Positions 51,810-61,000 of a stretch of 64,000 nt of DNA are shown here, in pieces. Each line of letters begins with the position of its first letter. Position 1 is the stretch's first letter. The stretch comes from Candidatus Anaerobutyricum avicola (lineage in GTDB: Bacteria > Bacillota > Clostridia > Lachnospirales > Lachnospiraceae): the NCBI GenBank assembly GCA_019113845.1, contig DXGQ01000010.1:62001-126000 (forward strand). Reading direction: 5' to 3'. A program made the translations under genes and the position numbers. The notes under the pieces are model-generated. The model was given only the letters and a program-made list of their open reading frames with translations, searched no databases and was not told where the DNA came from.

Positions 51810-52815
51810 TCAAAACAGGGACTTCGGCCGGTTAACCACCCGGAGCAGCGGCTTGCCATCGGAAAGTCTCTCCAGATTCTCCCAGATCATCGCATATCCG
51901 CGCCGGAAACTGGAGGCGGTGATGCCACCGATATGCGGGGTGAATAGCAGCCGGTCCGCGATCGCCGGCTGACTTAACAGGGGGTGATCTTTTTGTACCG
52001 GCTCGCGATCTAGGGTATCCAGACCTGCCATGGAAAGACGTCCGCTCATAAGCGCCTGTATGAGCGCATCGTCATCCACCAGCTCTCCCCGGGAGGTATT
52101 GACAAAGTAAGCCCCCCGGCTTCATTTTCTCAAAAAACTCCCGGTCGCACATCCGCTCGGTCTCCCCGGTGACAGGAAGGTGAAGGCTGATGATATCACA
52201 GGTGGCCAGCAGCTCGTCAAGAGGAAGATACATGGCCTGATATTTTAATTCGTCTTCCGGTTCAAGACGGTTTCTCTTATAGTAATACACTTCCGCACCG
52301 TAGGCCGCCAGGAGGGTGGCTGTACATTTGCCGATATCGCCAAGGCCGATCAGGCCAACCCGGCAGTCGGCCAGTTCCCGCAAACTTCCCTCTGCCATAT
52401 AGGATTCTTTGACAGTGACCTGTCTGCCTTCCCGCACGGCGCGGTCATTGACCAGAATATTTTTTAACAGTCCCTGCATGAGAAGGATCGTCTGTTCCGC
52501 CACAGCGGAGGCGTTCATCCCGGCGCAGTTGCAGACCGGGATCTGCCGTGCGGACGCGGCTTCCGTATCAATCCGGTTATAAGCCACTCCCTCCGAGTGG
52601 ATCAGTTTGAGATGCGGCAAAAGATCGATCAGCGCGCCCGAAATATCGGCAATGGCGTCCGCCACGATAACCTCGGCATCCGGCATGGCGGCGGCGTATT
52701 CCTCCGCCGTGTGTCCCATGGACATCTCCGCCACAGTCGCTTCTTTTGCCGCCGATGTATCCGGTGTGTACCGTTTCATATTTTCCGCTTTTCCGATATG
52801 TAATATCTTAACCAT
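51810..52815 (-). pseudogene. D-isomer 2-hydroxyacid dehydrogenase with a frameshift at a G6 tract
   Basis: Two frames together encode one ~335-residue NAD-dependent dehydrogenase. The first runs from ATG 52815 through NAD-binding VGLIGLGDIGKCTATLLAAY and ends abnormally after EFFEKMKPGG. The second continues at NTSRGELVDDDALIQ, with the catalytic His block TPHIGGITASS. They join if one base is removed from GGGGGG (complement of 52112-52117). The second half still contains the Asp/Glu-His active-site partners. It could be a mutation, a sequencing error or a phase-variable tract. It lies between GH32 and the radical SAM operon. Confidence 0.82.
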
Positions 52816-52924
52816 GTGAGCTGTTCTCCCTTCTCCTGATCGAGTAACATGTTCAAAAACTGTCTGCATTTTCGGATGTCAGAAACTCTGGCATTTCGCT
52901 CCGCAAAACTGTCCTGTCCGACTT

Positions 52925-54406
52925 TTACAGATCATATTTTACAATATCCATGGATACGGAGCCGTCCGCGATGAAAGAAATACCGTCGGCGGAAAGGTCG
53001 GTATGCACAGTGGCAGCCATCACATGTTCGCCGTCGTTTACGAAAACTTCCATGCTGAAATTATCCAGGATCAGACGGAGCTTGATGCAGCCGTTCTCAC
53101 TGCGGACCTGGCTTCTTCTCTGGTGAATGATTGCCCGTCTGGAACCGGAAAACTTCCGGTCAACTTTCAGCACGGATTCATAAGGACGGAAACTTAAGGA
53201 AGTAAAATATTTGTCATTCTGTGCAAACCGGATCCAGAACTTCTGGTAAAGATTTTTGGCATCGCCCGGGCGAAGGGTCACTTCCATATCCACCTTTCTT
53301 CCCTTAATGCCGCCTAACTGCATGGTACCGGAGAACGTCAGGTTTTCATAGGCAACCTTGTTTTTCCGAAGCTCATTCAGTTCCCGTACCGGCGTTTGGA
53401 TGAGTCGTCCGTTCTTTACAGATAACTCTCTCGGGATGCTCATCTGTCCGAACCACGGCTGATTAAATGTATAAAAGTTGCAGGTATCCCAGTTCTGCAT
53501 CCATCCGATCATGATCCGGCGGCCATCCGGCGCCAGCACGGTCTGCGGCGCATAGAAATCAATTCCGTAATCCACAGCCTGATTGCTCTCTTCCTGGAAG
53601 GTCTCCGTCCGCTCATCGTAAGTGCCGATAAAGCAGACGGTGCCGTTGCCGTTATGATACTCCAGTCCCTGCGGAAGCATATCCTGCGGACTTGTGAGAA
53701 GCACCTGTTTACCGTCAAGCTCAAAGAAATCCGGGCACTCCCACATTTTACCCAGACGGTCATTGTTGCGAAGAAGAATCTTCTCAAACTTCCAGTGAAG
53801 GGCGTCATCGCTGCTGTAAAGAAGGATCTGCCCATCTCTGTCTCCGTCGCAGTTTCCGGCCACACAGCGAAACGTTCCGTCCGGCTGCTGCCAGATCTTC
53901 GGGTCGCGGAACTCAAACCGGTCGCCGCCTTCCGGCAGCTGTCTCTCGTCAAGAACCGGATTGCCCTCGTATTTCTCATAGTCAATGCCATCGCCGATGG
54001 CGATACACTGGGTCTGTACCCCCTTTACTGTTCCGTCCGGCATCTCCTCATTGACAACGCCCGTGTACATCAGAAGATGACGGCCATCTTCCAAAGCGAC
54101 GGCACTTCCGGAGAAACATCCGTCCTTATCATAGCTCTCGTCCGGCGCCAGGGCTACCGGAAGATACTCCCAGTGCAGCAGGTCTTTGCTGACCGCATGT
54201 CCCCAGTGCATCGGACCCCAGTAAGAGGAATACGGGTGATACTGATAGAACAGATGATACTGTCCGTTGTAGTAGGAGAATCCGTTCGGGTCATTCATCC
54301 ATCCGACCTGCACGGACAGGTGGAACCCCGGTCTCTGGACGTCTGTCATGTTCGCTTCATGCTCCGCCTCGTATTTTCTGGCTTTTTCTAATTTTTCACT
54401 TCCCAT
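52925..54406 (-). CDS. Glycoside hydrolase family 32 (fructosidase/sucrose-6-phosphate hydrolase type)
   Basis: A 493-residue GH32 enzyme that cleaves beta-fructosides. The nucleophile Asp is in GWMNDPNGFSYYNGQYHLFY, the RDP stabiliser in FEFRDPKIW, and the acid Glu in MWECPDFFEL. A C-terminal beta-sandwich follows. There is no signal peptide, so it acts on imported sugars. ATG 54406 follows AAAGGAGG and overlaps the end of the upstream membrane protein gene by 11 bases. No phosphotransferase transporter adjoins. Confidence 0.94.
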   Translation of the reverse strand: MGSEKLEKARKYEAEHEANMTDVQRPGFHLSVQVGWMNDPNGFSYYNGQYHLFYQYHPYSSYWGPMHWGHAVSKDLLHWEYLPVALAPDESYDKDGCFSGSAVALEDGRHLLMYTGVVNEEMPDGTVKGVQTQCIAIGDGIDYEKYEGNPVLDERQLPEGGDRFEFRDPKIWQQPDGTFRCVAGNCDGDRDGQILLYSSDDALHWKFEKILLRNNDRLGKMWECPDFFELDGKQVLLTSPQDMLPQGLEYHNGNGTVCFIGTYDERTETFQEESNQAVDYGIDFYAPQTVLAPDGRRIMIGWMQNWDTCNFYTFNQPWFGQMSIPRELSVKNGRLIQTPVRELNELRKNKVAYENLTFSGTMQLGGIKGRKVDMEVTLRPGDAKNLYQKFWIRFAQNDKYFTSLSFRPYESVLKVDRKFSGSRRAIIHQRRSQVRSENGCIKLRLILDNFSMEVFVNDGEHVMAATVHTDLSADGISFIADGSVSMDIVKYDL

Positions 54407-55424
54407 TTTCAAGCCCTCCTTTATTGATTTCTTTTTCTTTGTCTCTTCCGCCCGGCCGCGCCGCAACGACGGCTCCCACCAGGAACGGAAACAGGGAGAC
54501 GACTACCCGGTACAAAATAACAAGTGAGACGACCCTGGCCTCTCCGATCAGTGGATGGAAAAGAAGGATCAGCATGGCGTCAAGAGAACCGTAACCGCTC
54601 GGTGTCGGAATGACGCCCGCCAGCATCGTCGCCAGCGCCATAAGCACAAGAGAGATGCCGAAGGTCAGCCGCCGTCCGTCTCCGTAGAGGACGAACGGGG
54701 TGAGAAACCAGCAGAAATATTTCACAAAATTGAGCGCCAGCGCCGCAAACAGCAGCCCTTTTTTCTTATAGAGTCTCCCGGCGCCGTCCTGCAGGATATC
54801 TGCCTGCTCGCTGAGCTTCCTGATTCTTTCTTCCCATGCCGTTTTTCCCGCCGTGATCTTATAGAGGAAGGAAAACAGCGCTTCCTTGCCCCTTTTAAAT
54901 ACAGTGAGCAAGACGATCCCGGCTCCGATCGCCATGGTGATCCCGACAGCCAGCGCAATATATCCCTGATAGGCGCCGATATAGCGTTCCACATACGAAA
55001 AGCAGAAGAAAAAGCTCACAGCCCCCATCACGCAGATGGCGACCTTCTGCATCAGATACTGGACAAGACTCATCCCTGTGGCTTCCGCCACCTTCATTCC
55101 GCCGCGGTTTAAATAATATACTTCCGCGATACCTGACCCGCTTCCAAAGGTGACCAGCCGGAAAAAGCTGCAGTACAGGGAGCAGACAACTCCCTTCCCA
55201 TAAGATACCGCCTGGGAACAGGAACGGGACAAAAGAGCGATGATGCCGCCCTCTGCCAGAAAATATCCCATGGACAGGCAAAGAAGCAGTAAAACCTTCT
55301 GCACCGGAACCTTCCTGATCTCCTGAAGCCCTTCCACAAAACTGTCACGGAAAAAAATGAGCAGTACAGCCAGGATCAGAATCACTGCTGCCAGTTTCCA
55401 CCATTTTCGTTTACTCCCTGTCAA
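54396..55424 (-). CDS. Flippase-like/lysylphosphatidylglycerol synthase-type membrane protein
   Basis: A 342-residue protein with 7-8 membrane segments. The family's TFGSGSGIAEVYYLNRGG and IPTPSGYGSLDAMLILL blocks are visible; they are found in the UPF0104/LPG synthase membrane domain. It has no catalytic MprF domain, so it may be a lipid or polyprenyl flippase. It begins at TTG 55424 with AGGTGAG upstream. It overlaps the GH32 gene by 11 bases; whether the two share a function is unclear. Confidence 0.85.
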   Translation of the reverse strand: MTGSKRKWWKLAAVILILAVLLIFFRDSFVEGLQEIRKVPVQKVLLLLCLSMGYFLAEGGIIALLSRSCSQAVSYGKGVVCSLYCSFFRLVTFGSGSGIAEVYYLNRGGMKVAEATGMSLVQYLMQKVAICVMGAVSFFFCFSYVERYIGAYQGYIALAVGITMAIGAGIVLLTVFKRGKEALFSFLYKITAGKTAWEERIRKLSEQADILQDGAGRLYKKKGLLFAALALNFVKYFCWFLTPFVLYGDGRRLTFGISLVLMALATMLAGVIPTPSGYGSLDAMLILLFHPLIGEARVVSLVILYRVVVSLFPFLVGAVVAARPGGRDKEKEINKGGLENGK

Positions 55425-55598
55425 TCTGTCTCACCTGATTTCTGTCTTTCTCGTTATCATGTCATACAGTTATACTATCAGACAAATTCCTTCTTTTGTC
55501 AATATATATTCTGAAAAAAATGAACTTCCTTTTGTCGGGCGTGCCGCCATCATTCTTTACCAAAAAAGGAACCGTTTCTTTCATAAATGTATCTGGCA

Positions 55599-56519
55599 TT
55601 ACGGGTGACATCTTCCACAAGGCTCATAGCCCTGACTGGTCAGTTCCTCTCTCGTACCGGTATATTCTTCCCGGTTCTTCCCTTTTATATCCGCTGCCCC
55701 GGAACAATCCGGCAAATGAAATTTATGTGTATTTGTATTGAGGATATACGTCTGCTGTCCGGAGGTATCCCCGGAAGAAGGATTTCCAGCCGTCCCATTC
55801 TCCGGTGTCTCCCAGTTTTCTCCGGTGGCGTAGTCGATCGTGATATCCGGCTGCACATTATAGACATAGACGTTGAAGCTTACTCCCTCGCCGTCGTCCT
55901 CCACGGATTCCGCTTCCATCTGCACGCCGGAAGCAACGAGGTCGTCTCCCTCAAATACCGGCGTCACCCGGTACATGACATGGTTGTCCGTCTCATGGAC
56001 ATTATCAGCCACCATGTCCTCGAAAGGAAGCATTCCCTCCACGTTCATATAGCGGGTGCCGGTAATCAGATTCTCCTCATTGGCATTTTCTCCGGAAAGC
56101 TGGTAACCGATCAGATGACAGCGGTTATAGAGGTAGCCGCCGTCCACGCTGTCATATTTCTCATTGACCCAGCCGGTCGGTTTGACAGAACTGATACTCT
56201 CCCTCTCTCCGGTCGGCATCAATTCCTCTCCGATGCAGGCTTCCGCCTCCCCGCAGCGGCCAAGAGCATCCAGGCTGCTGTAATCTTCATAAGCCTCTGT
56301 CGTGAGCTCTGCCTCCGCAAAATCCGGCTCATTGTCATTTAACACGACATAAGGTTCCCCTTCGTAGTCCGGTACTTCCGCGACGTCCGCATAAGCCGGC
56401 ACATTTTCCATATCCATATCGGAGAGAGCCGCGTCCATCGCCGCCGAGCAGGAAGTCAACGTCAATAAACTGACGATTGTCAAAAAAGCTGCATATAATT
56501 TTCTTACGTTCTCTTTCAT
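55599..56519 (-). CDS. Lipoprotein DNA/RNA non-specific endonuclease with Ada-like zinc tail
   Basis: A 306-residue secreted nuclease. The signal peptide (YAAFLTIVSLLTLTSC) ends in a lipobox, so it is membrane-anchored outside. The nuclease core YNRCHLIGYQLSGENANEEN, LITGTRYMNVEGM, is the DRGH-type active site with NRCH in place of DRGH, as in many Clostridia. The C-terminus HLPDCSGAADIKGKN, GYEPCGRCHP resembles an Ada metal-binding domain. It may feed on DNA or defend. No competence genes adjoin. Confidence 0.88.
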   Translation of the reverse strand: MKENVRKLYAAFLTIVSLLTLTSCSAAMDAALSDMDMENVPAYADVAEVPDYEGEPYVVLNDNEPDFAEAELTTEAYEDYSSLDALGRCGEAEACIGEELMPTGERESISSVKPTGWVNEKYDSVDGGYLYNRCHLIGYQLSGENANEENLITGTRYMNVEGMLPFEDMVADNVHETDNHVMYRVTPVFEGDDLVASGVQMEAESVEDDGEGVSFNVYVYNVQPDITIDYATGENWETPENGTAGNPSSGDTSGQQTYILNTNTHKFHLPDCSGAADIKGKNREEYTGTREELTSQGYEPCGRCHP

Positions 56520-56573
56520 GTCTTCTCTCCCTGTATTTTCCTGATATAACCTGCGGGAATATGATTTCCTGTG

Positions 56574-56606
56574 AAATAAAAAAAGGCCCGGTAAAAAAGC
56601 CGGGCC
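56574..56606 (-). terminator. Terminator after the LRR protein gene
   Basis: A 7-bp stem GGCCCGG / CCGGGCC with an 8-base loop, then eight T on the minus strand. Confidence 0.9.
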
Positions 56607-56640
56607 GTAAGCGCATATCTAGATGCCGTTGTCACGCAGA

Positions 56641-57684
56641 TTACTGTGCGCTGGTTGTAGCTTCTGTTGTTGTGCTTGCAGCAGCTGTGCTTGTAGTAGC
56701 TGTGCTTGCTTCCGTACTTGCAGCTGTACTTGCGCTTGTATTGTTGTTATCTGTCGTTGTATTTGTGTTATTGTCTGTTGTTGTGTTGCTGGAGTCATCC
56801 TTCGGTGCGCTGAATGCCTTGTTGATCGTAACGTAGGAAGGCACAGAATCCTTCAGCATTCTCTTGATGCTCTTTGTTGCAACGTTGATCACCAGATTGG
56901 TGTTTACGTTCTTGAACGCGTTAGCTTTGATCTCTTCCACAACGCCGGACTGGATGTTGACAACTCTTAATGCCTTACATCCTTTGAATGCACATTTACG
57001 CATCGTCTTGAGACCGGTCTTAATGCGGACAGTCTCCAGATTCTTGCACTGGAAGAATGCTCTTCTTCCGATAATTTCTACATTTTTGCGGATGAGAACT
57101 TTCTCAATGCAGCTCTCTTTTACGAATGCCTTTGTCGCGATCTGATTTACGATGTAAGTTACACCGTCGTATGTAACCTGTTTCTTTACCTTTACGTAGG
57201 TTGCCTCAGCGGTGCCGGCAAATCCCATCAGGGTAACGGTGTTTGCGCTTGTTACTTTGTACTCATAGCTGCCTTCTCGGAACAGTGTTCCCACTGGCTT
57301 CGGCTCTGCTGCAGAAGTTGTCTGCTGTGTGTTGTCTGTGGCTGTGTTGGTGGTAGATGGAGCTTCTGTGGTTCCTGTAGTAGCAGAAGAATCCGTTGCG
57401 GTAGTGGTACCGCCGCCGGTTGTACCAGTGGTGGCATCACTGCCAGTTGTAGCGGATGTACCATCCGGATCTTCCGAGGATCCCGTTGTCGGATCTGTCT
57501 GTGTTTGAGAATCTCTTGTTGGAACCTGCGTATTACTTAAAATCTGCACATCCCCGCCGATGCCAACTTCCTGAGAAGAGTCTGCCGCAAATGTCTGCAC
57601 TGTGGAGAGGGATAACGCCATCGTCGCTGCCAGTGCCATCGCAAAAAGTCTCTTTGCGATCGTTAATTTCTTGAACTTTGTCAT
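56641..57684 (-). CDS. BspA-like leucine-rich repeat surface protein
   Basis: A 347-residue secreted protein. The signal peptide (LTIAKRLFAMALAATMALSL, cleaved near TFAA) is followed by a Thr/Ser/Gly-rich low-complexity region (~45-130). The LRR_5-type repeats (CIEKVLIRKNVEIIGRRAFF, CKNLETVRIKTGLKTMRKCA, CKALRVVNIQSGVVEEI) cover ~185-270. A second Thr/Ser/Asn-rich region ends the protein. No LPXTG anchor is visible. Such proteins often bind host or cell-surface glycans. The promoter region holds a perfect inverted repeat. Confidence 0.85.
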   Translation of the reverse strand: MTKFKKLTIAKRLFAMALAATMALSLSTVQTFAADSSQEVGIGGDVQILSNTQVPTRDSQTQTDPTTGSSEDPDGTSATTGSDATTGTTGGGTTTATDSSATTGTTEAPSTTNTATDNTQQTTSAAEPKPVGTLFREGSYEYKVTSANTVTLMGFAGTAEATYVKVKKQVTYDGVTYIVNQIATKAFVKESCIEKVLIRKNVEIIGRRAFFQCKNLETVRIKTGLKTMRKCAFKGCKALRVVNIQSGVVEEIKANAFKNVNTNLVINVATKSIKRMLKDSVPSYVTINKAFSAPKDDSSNTTTDNNTNTTTDNNNTSASTAASTEASTATTSTAAASTTTEATTSAQ

Positions 57685-57741
57685 AATTCATCATCCTCCG
57701 TTTCAATTTTGTCTGCAGCACTCATTTTACCAGTTGCGTTG

Positions 57742-57775
57742 CTATAAAACAATTGCTGAATTGTGTCTCAATTCA
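57742..57775 (-). promoter_or_regulatory. Promoter of the LRR protein gene with overlapping inverted repeat
   Basis: Minus strand TTGAGA (57771-57766), 18 bases, TTATAG (57747-57742). The inverted repeat TGAATTG-TGTCT-CAATTCA (57757-57775) overlaps the -35. The other 57776-58023 bases are AT-rich, with no gene visible. Confidence 0.55.
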
Positions 57776-58023
57776 CATATAAGCAATAGTTTATTAATAA
57801 TAATTTAACATTTAATTATGAGAAAAATAAGGTTACAGGCTATAAATAGGTGAAAATAGAAAAAAACTTTCAAAATCCTGATCGATTTATGAAGTTTTTC
57901 TCCAGTTTGTCACGTTTATCATACCATAGTGTGATTATTCCTTCAATATACTTTTTTCATTCCCTGCTGTTCTTTGCTGTTTCTTTGCCGACCAGGTACG
58001 CCTGTTCACAATTTATCCTCTCA

Positions 58024-61000
58024 TCACGTCTTACTTTCCGCTTCGGCGTCCTCATTTTTGGCATTCATGATCAGCATCTGCAGACGGTTTTCGATATTGG
58101 CGAAACTGACATCCGGGTCATAATCCAGCGGAAGGATCTGCGCGTCCGGATACATTTCCTTTAATTTCTTTGAGATGCCCCGTCCGACCACATGGTTTGG
58201 CAGACACCCGAACGGCTGCAGGATCACAAAAGCGCGGCATCCCTGTCTGGCATGATGGATGATCTCTCCCGGAATGAGTACACCCTCCCCGGCGTCAAAG
58301 GTATGGTGGATGATAGAGTCGCTGTCCTTTACCATATCCTGCATACGGCAGGCCGGTGTGTAGAGCGGATGTTCTTTGGCGATCGCGTCAGTGACGCTGT
58401 GTGCCCAGTTAAAGGCATTGTCCGCAGTGCGAAGCCATATTTTTTTGCCGGTCGGCACGTGCAGATGATACTCTTTCACCTGCGAATCCTGATAGAAATA
58501 TGTTTTCCGGATGACGTCCGTCATGCGGGCTTCGATGATCTCAAAACCGTTTTTTTCCAGATATGCCTCAATATCATGATTGGCGCCCGGATGGAAGTTC
58601 AGAAGATACTCGCCCACGATGAGCACCTGCTTTCTCGGGTGAGAGCGGTCATACGGAATCGCTTTCATGATGGCAATCGCTTTCTTAAATCCTCTTCTCG
58701 CCCCGCGGATCCCGTGCTCCTGCAGACCGTAGACGACTTCGTCCATGGCCTTTTCAAAAGCGGCTTCCGTGCTGCCTGCGGAAAGTTCATACGGACGGAT
58801 TTTCCGCAGCAGCTCCTCGAGCACATCGATCATCGGAAGGGCAAAGGCGATGCGCATGGCGGAAACCAGATTCATCTTAAATCCCGGGTGCATATTGTGG
58901 TAATCCACATCGTCATTGGTGATGATCGGCACATCGGCGAAACCGGCATCATCCAGAGCCTTTCGCAGCAGGGCACTGTAATGAGTCAGCCGGCAGTCCC
59001 CGACATATTTTCCCATCGCAATGGCAACCTCACTGTCATCATACTTTCCGCTCTTCAGTGCGGCGAGGGCCTCTCCGATGACAATCTGGGCAGGAAAACA
59101 GATGTCATTGTGGACATACAGCTTTCCGAGACGGATGGCTTCCTCCCGTCCGATCGGAAGAGGTTCTGCCCGAAGCCCCTGCCCGGCAAGCGCCGCCGAC
59201 ATGATCCGGCTGAACGCATGGGAAGTATTCGGTACGAGCACAACCTTGTCCTTCCGGTTTTTCTTTGTAAACTTCACCGGATACGGGTCATGTAATTCCT
59301 GCGTCTTCTGCAGTTTTTTCTGCTGATGGCGCATGGATACCGTCTCGATAAAGGAACGGACACGGATGCGCAGCGGTCCCTGAATATCGCTCTCGTCGAG
59401 TTTCAGGATCAGCGGTGTCTTTCCGGAAATCTCCTTCATCAGCCGGATGATCTCATCGGAGAGGTAAGCGTCATGCCCACAGCCGAAACTTACGATCTGT
59501 ACGTACTCCAGATGTTCATTCTCAGCGGCAAGGATTGCGGTGGAGAGCATCCGGGCATGGAAGTTGTTGACCACATCCAGACGGCTCTTGCTGAGATCTA
59601 CCTTTGCCGCCTCAGCGAGCGAATCCGCCGTCAGTACCGGGATGCCAAGACTTGTGAACATCTCCGGCAGGTCATGATTGACCAGAGCGTCATTCTGATA
59701 CGGGCGGGATGCCAGCACGACGGCATAAGTTCCTCTTCGTTTTACTTCCTCGCAGATCTTCCTTCCGGCATCACAGAGTTCCTGATGAAACTGTGTCTGT
59801 GCGGCGTCCGCCTGTGTGATGGCGCTGCGGATCTCGTCCTCCGAAATGTGAAAAGTCTCTTCCATATAGTGGATCAACTGCCCGTCTCTGTCCTCCGGGG
59901 TATACCAGTGGAAAAGCGGAGCGTCAAAAGGAATCCCCAAGCGTTTTTCCGGATCATCTGAGTTTCGGATGACAATCGGATACCCCTTGACGATCGCACA
60001 CATGGACTGACTGGTCTCTTCCGTATTTTCTGAAGAGACCGTGGTGATGGACGGCATGAAAATGCGGTCCACCCCGCTTTTTACCAGCGCGCGGATATGC
60101 CCGTGCACCAGCTTGGCCGGAAAACAGACGGTATCTGAAGTCACTGCGGAGAGACCGTCCTCATAGATTGCTCTGGTACTGTCCGGGGAAACCTTGATGG
60201 AAAAACCGAGTGCCCGCCAGAAGGTGCGCCAGAAAGGAAGCGTCTCCCAGTAAAATAATACCTTCGGAAGCCCGATGGTCGTTCCTCTTTCCTCTGCCGG
60301 TTTCTCATAAGGATAGTCCTTCATCAGCAGCTGTTCCCGCAGTGCGAAAAGATTCGGGACTTTTTCCTTCTCTTTTGTCTTCTCCAGGAGCTGTCTGCGC
60401 ACCTGCCCGTCCCTCGGATCTCCCAGGATCTCTCCCCGCTCGCAGCGGTTGTTGGTGATCCAGGAGTTTCCATTGGAAAAACGGATGATCGTCCGGCGAC
60501 AGTGGTTCCCACAGAACGGACAAGGCGAGTTCGCCTCCTGTGTATATGTAAAATCATCGAGAAGTCCCAGCCCCATAAAAGTCCGGTGTCCGTCTCCCGC
60601 CCGGAACCGTTCTTTGGTGAGGAGAGCCGTTCCGATGGCGCCCATGATACCCGGATATGGCGCCCGCACCACTTCTCTGCCGATATACTGCTCCATGGCC
60701 CGAAGGACCGCATCGTTCAGGAAAGTACCACCCTGCACGACGATTTTTTCACCGAGGCTCTTTACATTTTCGATACGGATGACCTTGGTAAATACATTTT
60801 CTATGATGGAACGGCAGAGTCCGGCCATGATGTCCGCCGGCTTTTTCCCGTTTCGCTGCTCCGTGATGATGCTGCTGTTCATAAACACGGTGCAGCGGCT
60901 GCCGAGCACGGCCGGATTCTCCGAGGAGAACGCCGCTTCCGCGATCTCCTTTACCGGGATATGCAGTGAAGACGCAAAGTTTTCCAGGAAAGAACCGCAC

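Noticed and set aside
58192-59295. 367-codon plus-strand open frame inside the activase gene
   Set aside because: It is antisense to conserved dehydratase-like sequence; no start signal or recognisable domain.
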